A stretch of 22,235 nucleotides of DNA from RGIG2161 sp964525525 (GTDB taxonomy: Bacteria; Bacillota; Clostridia; Oscillospirales; CAG-272): NCBI GenBank assembly GCA_964525525.1, contig CAZGHD010000024.1:1-22235 (forward strand), written 5' to 3'. Of the stretch, positions 15,036-22,235 are shown one piece after another. The notes under the pieces are model-generated. The model was not told where the DNA came from. It saw nothing but the letters and a program-made list of their open reading frames with translations, and searched no databases. Position 1 is the stretch's first letter. Each line of letters starts with the position of its first letter. Both the position numbers and the translations under genes were made by a program.

Positions 15036-18000
15036 TTATTCTTCCTCCTCGGCTTTGTTTTCTTTTGTTGCTTTGCGATTTCTTCGGCATATCGGATACA
15101 TATCGCAATACGCGCAACGTGGGCGGTTTTTATAGTTTGAAAAATCGGTTTTCGGGACGGCATCAGCTGCACCGTTCTTTATTTCGTTGCCTATTTTCAC
15201 GATGGTGTCACTGATGTCTCTGAAAAGCTGTCCGAATTTTTCAAGCGAGGCGAGATTTTTCTCGGATGCAAATGCCGCGCCATCCTTTTTTAGCTTTACG
15301 GGTATGTATCTGCCGCCAAGGTCTTTGTCCATTGCACGCAGAATCTCCGGGTCGGAGATAAACAGCCCCGAACGGTTGATCTCAAGCTGTTCACGCAGAT
15401 CAAGATCGGCTGTTTGTTCGGTGGATTCAAGGCTGATCTCCGGAGGTCTTGCTTCAAAATACAATATTCCGGCGGGGGAAACTTCGCTTGCGTTAAGCTT
15501 TGTGAGGATATTTTCAGACGGCGTTTTCCACAACGAGAAGAGGTAGATAAGAAGTTGAAGATTTATTCCGTCCGCTACGTCGGAGAGGGAAAATTCTTTC
15601 TTTCCCGTTTTGTAATCGACTATGCGGAGATATGCCTTGCCGTCCTTGACGTATGCGTCGATGCGGTCGGCAATACCCGAGAGCGAGACAGTGCCTCCGT
15701 CGGACAGCGGGAAGGTCAGCTTTGAGGTTTCATCGTTCATTCCGATCTTGTACTCAAAAAATGCGGGAGAAAAGTCGGACTGTGCAAACTCCTCGCGAAG
15801 CTCTCGCACGAGTAGATCTGCCGTGCGTTTGAGCTTTGAGAACAGCTCTGCGGTTCTTGCGGACTCTAATTTTTCGCGCGGGCAGATGAGGCGGATATAA
15901 TCGTTTACCACCTCGTCCAACGGAGCGTCGTTTTTGAGCACGCGCTCAAGTATCGCGTGCATAAAGGTGCCTATGTCGGCAAAGTCAAACACTTTTTTCT
16001 CGGCAGATACACCGAGTACGTAATTACAGTAATATGAGAACTTGCAGTTTATAAAGGTCTCAAGACGGGACTGAGTCATTCTCAGTTCATTCGGGAAAAT
16101 ATTTTCTGCAGTTTCAGCAGATACCGAGCATCTGTCAAGCACGAGCGGATAATCGCCGGACAGCACGGTAAGCGACGGATCGTCTTCCACTACTGCCTTT
16201 GCCGCTGCGTAAAGCTCGGAGTTTGACCCGGTCAGCGGGAGCAGATCGCGAATCTCCTCTCGGCAGTACATTTTGTCGATCAGCGGGAGATCCTTTTTTA
16301 CCTCAAGAGAGGGGAACGTTTTGAGCAGATTATCTATCGCGGGGGAGCGGGGCGAGTCGTCAGATGAGGCGGAGAGGTTATAAGTGAACACCGCGTCCTG
16401 CGACGGGAGAGCCGCCGCGCGGGAGAAATAGAACAGCTCGTCCGATATTTTTTCTTCGCTTTTTGCGGACAGAACTATGCCGGAGGTTTCAAGCTCTACC
16501 TTTTCGTCATCAGAGAAAAAGCTGTTGTCCGAAACTGCGGCAGGAAACACTCCGCGGCAGCATCCCACGATATACGCGAGCTTTATTCCTCTCGCGCGCA
16601 AGGCGGATGCCGAGCCGACGGTGACCGGGTCGGCAGATGTCGGGATTGTGCCGACACGGGTCTCGCGGAGCAATAGCGAGAGTAGATTTGAAAGCTCGGT
16701 CACGTTGACCTTCCGGTCACCGCAGATGGCGGCAAGGCGGTCAAGCGCGTCTACCGTTACGTTCCAGAGCTGTGCGGTTTCTTGTGCGTCTGACGCGCGT
16801 CCGCCCGAGCGGTCTGCTTCAATCAGCTCGGCGAGACGCTCTTTTACGTTCAGTTCTTCTAAAAATTCAAACAGTGCGCGGCAGGCGTCTTTGACTGTCG
16901 GATTTGAGGAAAGCGCGTCACCAAGCGCGGTCAGCGGGATGCGGATGCGGTCTTTTACCGAGTTTAAGCGCAGGAGCATTTCCGCTTCACGCTCGGAAAA
17001 CTCTTCCTTGAGCCCGCCCGGGTTCATCGACCACGCAAGCTCGCCGTAAAATCCCGAGCCGCTGATGTTCCACTTTTCGCTGTAAAGTGCGAGCTCGTCG
17101 CTTTCGTCCGCGCTGATTCCCGCAAGTCCGGTCTTAACGTAGGTCAAAACGTCCTCGCGTCTGTATCCGTAACGCAGAACAGTGAGCGCGCAAAAGATCA
17201 TTTTAGTGAGAGGCTTGGTCATAACGTCGGTGGTCTTTGACATAAAGCAGGGAATGCCGTATTTCTCAAAGATCGGGTCGATGATTCCGCTGTACGAGGA
17301 AACGTCTCGCGCGATGACCGCTATCTCACGGTATCTGATGCCATCCTCTCTTATGCGACGGCATATATCTGCGGCGATGAACTCCGCTTCGCTGTACGCG
17401 TCGGAAAATTCGCGCACCGATACGTGTTCGGGCTCGCCCTCCCATGCGCTAACAGCGGGCGCCCAGAGATTTTTTGCCAAATGTATCAGCTCGTCATTTT
17501 CAGCTCTTAAAATTTTATCAAAATATATTTCGTCGTATTTTACCGCCAGCCTGCGCGCGACGGCGCGCAAAGCGGATGCGGTTTTGTAAATCTTTTTGTA
17601 CTGCGGAGATGCGGGTGGGTTATCGCCTATTCCTCCGTCGTCGCAGGACAGCGCAACGGTCACCGACTCTGCTCCACGGATTATCTCGGTCATTGCCGCC
17701 ATTTGCTGTGCGGTAAAGTCGGTAAAAGAATCCACGTAGACCGAGGATCCTGCGAAAAAGTCGTGTTCTTCCAGCATTTTCGCAAGCTTTCCGACGTCGT
17801 CTGTCGGGTCAGAGTGACCTTCTTTCAAAAGTCCGTCGTATACCGAGGTGACGAGCGCGAGGTCGCGTATCTTCTCTGACAGACGCGGAGAGGCGTCGTC
17901 TGCGGCGGTTACCAGCATTTCGGGAGTGATGCCGTTTAATTTCATCTCCTCCGCGGCGGAAAGCATAAGCGCGATAAAAGAATCGTCGTCGCAGGACGCC

Positions 18001-18317
18001 TCGCTTGAGAGAAGTCCGCTCGTCTCGGACAGTGTGCGCCACATAAGGCAGGATTTCATTCCCGCGGTGAGGTACTTATACGAGATACCTCCATAGGTGC
18101 GGAACACCTTGTTTGCAAGTCTTGTGAAGTTGAGCACCTCAAAGTGGAGTTGAGCTTTCGGCGGGAGGAGCTCGGTAAATTCCGCCTCTACGTCAAGCGC
18201 GGACTGCTCGGGCACGATCAAATATACGGTTTTTCCGTGGTCAACGTCGTTTTTGATCATGTTTTTGATCTGTTCCGTTTTGCCGCTTCCGCACGGGCCG
18301 ATAAGCAGGTTTAACAT
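15036..18317 (-). CDS. addB: ATP-dependent helicase/nuclease subunit B
   Basis: Partner of AddA; it scans for Chi-type sequences and cuts the 5' strand. 1093 residues, typical. It starts MLNLLIGPCGSGKTEQI, an intact Walker A. The C-terminal nuclease is bound by an iron-sulfur cluster: RLETFINCKFSYYC supplies the first cysteine, GTFMHAILERVL and LRIVDYKTGKKEF with LQLLIYL form the RecB-type active site, and PRCAYCDMYPICRR gives the CxxCxxxxxC that completes the 4Fe-4S staple. The ATG overlaps the queG stop by 7 nt and has GGAGGAGG just upstream. It is the middle gene of queG-addB-addA. Confidence 0.96.
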   Translation of the reverse strand: MLNLLIGPCGSGKTEQIKNMIKNDVDHGKTVYLIVPEQSALDVEAEFTELLPPKAQLHFEVLNFTRLANKVFRTYGGISYKYLTAGMKSCLMWRTLSETSGLLSSEASCDDDSFIALMLSAAEEMKLNGITPEMLVTAADDASPRLSEKIRDLALVTSVYDGLLKEGHSDPTDDVGKLAKMLEEHDFFAGSSVYVDSFTDFTAQQMAAMTEIIRGAESVTVALSCDDGGIGDNPPASPQYKKIYKTASALRAVARRLAVKYDEIYFDKILRAENDELIHLAKNLWAPAVSAWEGEPEHVSVREFSDAYSEAEFIAADICRRIREDGIRYREIAVIARDVSSYSGIIDPIFEKYGIPCFMSKTTDVMTKPLTKMIFCALTVLRYGYRREDVLTYVKTGLAGISADESDELALYSEKWNISGSGFYGELAWSMNPGGLKEEFSEREAEMLLRLNSVKDRIRIPLTALGDALSSNPTVKDACRALFEFLEELNVKERLAELIEADRSGGRASDAQETAQLWNVTVDALDRLAAICGDRKVNVTELSNLLSLLLRETRVGTIPTSADPVTVGSASALRARGIKLAYIVGCCRGVFPAAVSDNSFFSDDEKVELETSGIVLSAKSEEKISDELFYFSRAAALPSQDAVFTYNLSASSDDSPRSPAIDNLLKTFPSLEVKKDLPLIDKMYCREEIRDLLPLTGSNSELYAAAKAVVEDDPSLTVLSGDYPLVLDRCSVSAETAENIFPNELRMTQSRLETFINCKFSYYCNYVLGVSAEKKVFDFADIGTFMHAILERVLKNDAPLDEVVNDYIRLICPREKLESARTAELFSKLKRTADLLVRELREEFAQSDFSPAFFEYKIGMNDETSKLTFPLSDGGTVSLSGIADRIDAYVKDGKAYLRIVDYKTGKKEFSLSDVADGINLQLLIYLFSLWKTPSENILTKLNASEVSPAGILYFEARPPEISLESTEQTADLDLREQLEINRSGLFISDPEILRAMDKDLGGRYIPVKLKKDGAAFASEKNLASLEKFGQLFRDISDTIVKIGNEIKNGAADAVPKTDFSNYKNRPRCAYCDMYPICRRNRKATKENKAEEEE

Positions 18318-19135
18318 AGCTCGTCCTCCTCCAAAATTTTAAGATTACGCAGAATGGTATTTCGTCCGCGCCACGAATAGGCTCTCACTGAAAATTCTTC
18401 GTCGGTCATACCGAGAACGGTCTCGGACGACAGAAAAGGGGTGCGGTCTCTTTTGAAAAACTCTATTTTTGTATCGGGAATATCTTTGTTGTGCGTGCAA
18501 ACGTCCTGGCATACGTCGCATCCCCAGGCACAGCCGTGATTTTTTATAAGCGCGCGCTCGGCGCCGTTAAGCTCACCTTTTTTCTGCGTTAATCCGGACA
18601 GACAGCGGGATTTGTCCTTTATTGCATTTGCGGGGCAGGCGCGGGAGCAGGCTCCGCAGTGAAGGCACTCGGACCTGCACGGCTCTGCCTCGAATTTGCC
18701 GTATCGGTCGGCGGGCATATCAGAATATATTCCTCCGATGAACACGAAACTGCCGTATTTCGGAGAGATGAAAAGTCCGTTGCCCCCGAAAAAGCCGAGT
18801 CCCGCTTTCGTCGCCGCGCCGACCTCGTTTATCGGAGAGTTGTCCGCCGCGCCGAAAAATTTGTATCCCGTAAAATCGTTTGAGAGCGCAGAGGTGAGTC
18901 GCTCTGAAAGCTCGGAAAAATAAAGGTGATAGTCACGCGGGACGGCGTAAGCGGAGATGTTCTTTCGCTCGTTTGACACGCGGTAGGGCAGGATTAAAAT
19001 AAGCACACTGCCGTCCTTTTCTATCCCCATTTTCTTCAGCTTGTCGGGGCGCAGGAGCGACACTTCGTCGAGTGAAATAGGCGCAAAACAGTCTATATTT
19101 TCTTTTTTTAAAAACTCTTTATAAGAATACGACAC
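18311..19135 (-). CDS. queG: Short QueG-like epoxyqueuosine reductase
   Basis: Cobalamin- and iron-sulfur-dependent reductase family; QueG converts epoxyqueuosine to queuosine in tRNA. Seen: VPRDYHLYF, AADNSPINEVGAATKAGLGFFGGNGL (97-121, with the DxxP motif at D98 matching the active-site Asp region), then two ferredoxin-type clusters, C157/C160/C163/C167 and C178/C202/C206/C209/C213 (GCDVCQDVC). At 274 residues it lacks the C-terminal HEAT-like tRNA-binding part of the roughly 380-residue enzymes and has a trimmed N-terminus. It could be a reduced QueG or a related reductase with another substrate. The start is GTG with GGAGGG 8 nt upstream. First gene of the addBA operon. Confidence 0.72.
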   Translation of the reverse strand: MSYSYKEFLKKENIDCFAPISLDEVSLLRPDKLKKMGIEKDGSVLILILPYRVSNERKNISAYAVPRDYHLYFSELSERLTSALSNDFTGYKFFGAADNSPINEVGAATKAGLGFFGGNGLFISPKYGSFVFIGGIYSDMPADRYGKFEAEPCRSECLHCGACSRACPANAIKDKSRCLSGLTQKKGELNGAERALIKNHGCAWGCDVCQDVCTHNKDIPDTKIEFFKRDRTPFLSSETVLGMTDEEFSVRAYSWRGRNTILRNLKILEEDELC

Positions 19136-19168
19136 GTCCTCGCCCTCCGCAATTTATTACTAAATACA

Positions 19169-19197
19169 AGTATATCAAAAAAAATCAAAAAACTCAA
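19169..19197 (-). promoter_or_regulatory. Sigma-A promoter of queG-addB-addA
   Basis: TTGAGT (19197-19192), 17-bp spacer and TATACT (19174-19169) on the minus strand, in a T-rich stretch containing repeated TTTTTTGA. The leader to the GTG at 19135 is about 25-30 nt. Confidence 0.6.
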
Positions 19198-19228
19198 CTT
19201 ATTCTGTGTAAAAACTTGATAAACGGTC

Positions 19229-19257
19229 TTTTCAATTTTTTTGTTTTGTGGTATAAT
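19229..19257 (+). promoter_or_regulatory. Sigma-A promoter of the topoisomerase B-subunit gene
   Basis: TTTTCA (19229-19234), 17-bp spacer, TATAAT (19252-19257). It lies back to back with the queG promoter; the two -35 boxes are about 30 bp apart. Confidence 0.65.
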
Positions 19258-19302
19258 GTATATAAGTATGAAAATAATTCTAAATCCGGAGGCGTAAAAC
19301 CG

Positions 19303-21303
19303 ATGGCAGCTAAGACCCCTAAAAAGGTTGAATACAACGATCAAAGTATAACTATGCTTAAAGGCGCGGACCGTGTCAGACTTCGTCCCGCCGTTATCTT
19401 CGGCTCGGACAGCCTTGAGGGCTGTGAGCATTCCGTTTTTGAGATTCTCTCAAACGCGGTTGACGAGGCGAAAGAAGGTCACGGCGACGTTATAAGCGTA
19501 ACCGTATATAAAGATCACTCGATTGAGATAGAAGACCACGGCCGCGGCGTACCTATGGGATACAACGAGGCAGAGGGTAGATATAACTGGGAGCTTATTT
19601 ACTGCGAGCTTTACGCGGGCGGTAAGTATAACAACAACGACAGCAGTTCTGCTTATAAGTATTCGCTCGGACTTAACGGTCTCGGCGCGTGCGCGACGCA
19701 GTACAGCTCGGCGTATATGACGGTGCAGTCTTACGACGGCGCAAACTGCTCTGAAATGAGATTTGAAAAGGGTGAGCCGGTGTCCGAGCTTACCGTTACT
19801 CCACTCAAGAAAAGACGCACGGGTACTGTCGTTCATTGGCTTCCCGATCTTGAGGTATTTACCGATATAAATATTCCTTACGAGTTTTTTACCGATATGC
19901 TCAAAAAGCAGTCGGTGGTAAACGCAGGCATCAAGTTCGTTTTGCGTTTTGAAGAGGCAGACGGCAATTTCCTTGAGACCGAGTACGAATATAAAAACGG
20001 TATAATAGACTATATAGCCGAGCAGGCGGGGGATAGCACGCTCACCGCTCCCGTTTTCTGGTCGACCGAAACCAGCGGTCGTGATCGCGGCGACAAGGAC
20101 GACTACAAGCTCGAGATACAGGTCGCGTTTTGCGTATCAAAGACGGTCAAAATGCTTGAATATTACCACAACTCAAGCCATCTTGAGCACGGCGGTTCTC
20201 CCGAGCGCGCGGTAAAGACAGCGTTCGTATTCGCGCTTGACAAGTATATGAAAGCGACCGGAAAATACAATAAAAACGAGGCAAAGATAACCTTCGTTGA
20301 CGTTGAGGACTGCCTCGTTCTGGTCACAAACTGTTACTCTACCCAAGTTTCTTACGCTAACCAGACGAAAAAGGCGATCACCAACACCTTTATCGCAGAA
20401 GCGATGACGGCGTACCTCAAGGAACAGCTTGAGATATATTTTGCGGAAAATCCGATGTCGGCAGAGGCGTTTGCAAATCAGGTGCTTATCAACAAGCGCA
20501 GCCGCGAGAAAGCAGAGAGTACCAGAATAGATATAAAAAAGAAGCTTGACGGCACGATGAATATCACTAACCGTGTTGAAAAGTTTTCCGATTGCCGCAG
20601 CCGCGACCCTGAGCTTTGCGAGCTTTATATAGTGGAGGGTGACTCCGCGAAGACCTCGGTAGTGCTTGCGCGTTCGGCAGATTTTCAGGCGGTAATGCCT
20701 GTCAGAGGTAAGACGCTTAACTGCCTCAAATGCGGATACGACCGTATTTTCAAGAGTGATATAATAGTCGATCTTCTCCGCGTTATCGGCTGCGGAGTCG
20801 AGATAAACGGCAAGGTCAAGGGCGATCTCGCCCCGTTTGATTACGAGTCTCTGCGCTGGTCAAAGATAATTCTCTGTACCGATGCCGACGAGGACGGATT
20901 CCAGATCCGTACTCTGCTTCTTACCATGTTTTACCGTCTGCTTCCTACTCTTATAGAGAAGGGAAGAATATACATCGCAGAATCTCCGCTTTTTGAGATA
21001 AGAGCAAAGGACGAGACGCTTTTCGCGTATAACGAGTTTGAGAAGCTTGAGATCACCAAACGTCTTGAAGCGGAGGGTAAAAAATACACCCTTCAGCGTT
21101 CAAAAGGTCTTGGCGAAAACGAGCCGGATATGATGAAAAAGACCACGATGGATCCCGCGACGCGCCGACTTATCAGAATAAATCCGTGTGATGCGGAGGC
21201 GACCGACTATATATTCGATATTCTCCTTGGAGATAACCTCCCGGGACGTAAAGAATTTATCGCCGAGCACGGCAGTGAGTACGTCGCAACGGCGGATGTT
21301 TGA
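19303..21303 (+). CDS. Divergent GyrB/ParE-type topoisomerase subunit B
   Basis: ATPase/Toprim subunit of a type IIA DNA topoisomerase, 666 residues. GHKL ATPase: FEILSNAVDEA (E47, N51, D54, matching the catalytic Glu-Asn-Asp set), EDHGRGVPMG (D78), YAGGKY, GLNGLGA lid, and QTK before KKAITN. Toprim: LYIVEGDSAK, MPVRGKTLN, and CTDADEDGFQIRTLLLTMFYRLLP with the DxDxD metal site; then SKGLGENEP. All catalytic residues are present, but surrounding residues depart from standard GyrB/ParE (IFG in place of YIG, GLNGLG for GLHGVG, DADEDG for DADVDG). GGAGG lies 10 nt before the ATG at 19303; 29 earlier in-frame codons span the promoter and are rejected. No A subunit follows: a strong terminator comes next. 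Confidence 0.88.
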   Translation: MAAKTPKKVEYNDQSITMLKGADRVRLRPAVIFGSDSLEGCEHSVFEILSNAVDEAKEGHGDVISVTVYKDHSIEIEDHGRGVPMGYNEAEGRYNWELIYCELYAGGKYNNNDSSSAYKYSLGLNGLGACATQYSSAYMTVQSYDGANCSEMRFEKGEPVSELTVTPLKKRRTGTVVHWLPDLEVFTDINIPYEFFTDMLKKQSVVNAGIKFVLRFEEADGNFLETEYEYKNGIIDYIAEQAGDSTLTAPVFWSTETSGRDRGDKDDYKLEIQVAFCVSKTVKMLEYYHNSSHLEHGGSPERAVKTAFVFALDKYMKATGKYNKNEAKITFVDVEDCLVLVTNCYSTQVSYANQTKKAITNTFIAEAMTAYLKEQLEIYFAENPMSAEAFANQVLINKRSREKAESTRIDIKKKLDGTMNITNRVEKFSDCRSRDPELCELYIVEGDSAKTSVVLARSADFQAVMPVRGKTLNCLKCGYDRIFKSDIIVDLLRVIGCGVEINGKVKGDLAPFDYESLRWSKIILCTDADEDGFQIRTLLLTMFYRLLPTLIEKGRIYIAESPLFEIRAKDETLFAYNEFEKLEITKRLEAEGKKYTLQRSKGLGENEPDMMKKTTMDPATRRLIRINPCDAEATDYIFDILLGDNLPGRKEFIAEHGSEYVATADV

Positions 21304-21308
21304 TGATA

Positions 21309-21355
21309 ATAAACTGGCGTACCTGCGATATAGCAGGTGCGCCAGTTTATCATTT
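21309..21355 (+). terminator. Intrinsic terminator of the topoisomerase gene
   Basis: ATAAACTGGCG and ACCTGC (21309-21326) pair with GCAGGT and CGCCAGTTTAT (21333-21350), about 18 bp with one T-G pair and the loop GATATA. It is followed by CATTTTTGCTTTTT. It starts 5 nt after the stop codon. Confidence 0.92.
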
Positions 21356-21426
21356 TTGCTTTTTACACATCGTGTCGGTAGGAGTGAGTACAAGTTAAGC
21401 GTGTTTTTAGTTCAAGTAACAGTATG

Positions 21427-21455
21427 TGTACATTACATTTCGACTATGCTATAAT
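21427..21455 (+). promoter_or_regulatory. Sigma-A promoter of the XRE regulator
   Basis: TGTACA (21427-21432), 17-bp spacer, TATAAT (21450-21455). Just downstream, CAGGAGGCCACCTG (21462-21475) is a 14-bp palindrome with one mismatched pair, placed where an autoregulatory operator would block elongation or initiation. Confidence 0.6.
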
Positions 21456-21500
21456 GAAAGCACAGGAGGCCACCTGCAATACAAATTCGGAGGTATTTTT

Positions 21501-22112
21501 ATGACTTTGGGCGAGAAAATTAAAAAATTGCGTGTGGAAAATAATTGGACTCAAGAACAATTTGCAGAAATGATGGGAGTTTCTGCGCAAGCTGTAAGCC
21601 GTTGGGAAACCGATTCATCAATGCCCGACATTTCAATGTTAGTACCTATTGCCTACACATTTAACGTGTCCTGTGATTATTTGCTTGGAGTGGATTTGAA
21701 TAGCAAAGAAAAGGATATTTTCAGGATTAGAAAAGAGGCGTGGGAATCCATTGTTGGGGAAAAGCAGAACAAATGGGTGAATGCTTATACTATGATAAAA
21801 GAAGGACTAAAGAAATACCCTGACAGTTGGATGTTAAAAGATAGCCTTGTTCCTTTTTTTGCTGTTCTTGCAATGCCCAAGCATAACAAAGATTATCTTT
21901 CGGCTGGTAGGGAGTTAAATCAGCTTTGCGAGGATATTCTTGCAAATTGTCCAACTCAATGTTATCGGTACAACGCCATTTACTTTTTGTGCGATGCCGC
22001 AACGGTAACAAACAATCGGGAAAGAGCTATAGAGTTGGCAAAAACTATGCCAAGGCATTATCAATGTCAAGAGGAATTACTCAAAAGAATTGGTGTGGAT
22101 TTCGAAGGCTAA
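21501..22112 (+). CDS. XRE-family transcriptional regulator with uncharacterised C-terminal domain
   Basis: A 203-residue DNA-binding protein. The N-terminal HTH_3 domain (about 3-65) is textbook: LGEKIKKLRVENNWTQEQFAEMMGVSAQAVSRWE, then PDISMLVPIAYTFNVSCDYLLG. The C-terminal part (about 75-203) is helical, cysteine-containing (QLCEDILANCPTQC) and ends in ERAIELAKTMPRHYQCQEELLKRI. It resembles the TPR-like sensor tails of many clostridial XRE regulators, but I recognise no named family. The start is the ATG at 21501 with GGAGG 7 nt upstream; 25 earlier in-frame codons overlap the promoter. Base use is clearly AT-richer than the rest of the window (about 33-42 % G+C in two 60-base lines counted), consistent with transfer. 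No target gene is next to it in the window. Confidence 0.9.
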   Translation: MTLGEKIKKLRVENNWTQEQFAEMMGVSAQAVSRWETDSSMPDISMLVPIAYTFNVSCDYLLGVDLNSKEKDIFRIRKEAWESIVGEKQNKWVNAYTMIKEGLKKYPDSWMLKDSLVPFFAVLAMPKHNKDYLSAGRELNQLCEDILANCPTQCYRYNAIYFLCDAATVTNNRERAIELAKTMPRHYQCQEELLKRIGVDFEG

Positions 22113-22116
22113 ATTA

Positions 22117-22136
22117 GCATTTGTGTCCACAAATGC
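22117..22136. repeat. Perfect 9-bp inverted repeat after the XRE gene
   Basis: GCATTTGTG and CACAAATGC face each other across 2 bases, 4 nt after the stop codon. There is no T-tract, so it is not a standard terminator. Confidence 0.6.
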
Positions 22137-22181
22137 AGTGCTTGTCAGGAAAAGTAGATGGACTTTCGGGACGCACAAAAC

Positions 22182-22235
22182 AAAGGCTCCCTTGTGTAAA
22201 GGGAGCTGACGCCGTAGGCGGCTGAGGGATTGTTT
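22182..22235. repeat. Dispersed palindromic repeat of the clostridial GGCTCCCTT...GAGGGATTGT type
   Basis: GGCTCCCTT (22185-22193) pairs with AAGGGAGCT around GTGTA. A second small hairpin, CGCC-GTA-GGCG (22210-22220), follows, then CTGAGGGATTGTTT to the window end. From memory, elements of this layout (first stem conserved, second stem variable, constant GAGGGATTGT end) are scattered in many gut clostridial genomes. It has no coding capacity and may continue past the window. Confidence 0.65.

Noticed and set aside
15035..15172. 46-codon N-terminal extension of addA
   Set aside because: It would run through the end of addB, and a strong GAGGAGG site supports the ATG at 15034.
19216..19302. 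29-codon N-terminal extension of the topoisomerase subunit
   Set aside because: It covers the promoter -35 and -10 boxes; GGAGG is correctly spaced to the ATG at 19303.
1..22235. CRISPR arrays, tRNA or rRNA genes, riboswitches
   Set aside because: No regularly spaced direct repeats, no tRNA cloverleaf or TTCGA-type arm, no rRNA signature and no leader long enough for a known riboswitch were seen by eye; a covariance-model scan was not possible.

Overview
The window is a bacterial chromosome segment, most likely from an anaerobic clostridium (Firmicutes, Eubacteriales/Oscillospiraceae-like gut lineage). The grounds are: an AddA/AddB helicase-nuclease instead of RecBCD, a gatC-gatA-gatB operon, strong GGAGG ribosome sites, near-consensus sigma-A promoters, and at the right end a dispersed palindromic repeat that I recall from gut clostridia. 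A run of 10 N inside one gene and two homopolymer frameshifts in another suggest a draft or metagenome assembly. The species cannot be named from the window.

Layout. 1-3142 (+): the 3' part of a fused alpha/beta thiamine-diphosphate 2-oxoacid dehydrogenase E1, then a small metallo-beta-lactamase-fold hydrolase starting 1 nt after it, then nagB. This block ends at a strong bidirectional terminator (3161-3194). 3243-6385 (-): gatC-gatA-gatB, tightly coupled, with gatA broken by two single-base shifts of opposite sign. 6454-9300 (-): a PfkB sugar kinase, ruvX and an ACT-ACT-metallo-beta-lactamase fusion, read from a sigma-A promoter that lies inside a long inverted repeat. 9379-9975 (-): an Amidase_6-type cysteine hydrolase. 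10054-11340 (-): a membrane family 2 glycosyltransferase behind a perfect consensus promoter. 11459-19135 (-): queG-like reductase, addB and addA as an overlapping operon. 19303-21303 (+): a divergent GyrB/ParE-type topoisomerase subunit, transcribed divergently from queG and closed by an 18-bp-stem terminator. 21501-22112 (+): an AT-richer XRE-family regulator, followed by a hairpin and the dispersed repeat.

How it fits together. Most genes are housekeeping: Gln-tRNA(Gln)/Asn-tRNA(Asn) amidation (GatCAB), double-strand-break repair (AddAB), a resolvase-fold nuclease (RuvX), amino-sugar catabolism (NagB) and 2-oxoacid oxidation (E1). No CRISPR array, tRNA, rRNA, phage module, toxin-antitoxin pair or obvious defence island was found. 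The less ordinary items are the ACT-ACT-MBL fusion, the palindromic promoter of the PfkB operon, the doubly frameshifted gatA with an in-frame A-AAA-AAG heptamer, the divergent ParE-like subunit with no A subunit beside it, the shortened QueG, and the regulator/repeat segment at the right edge. I see no convincing wholly new multi-gene system.
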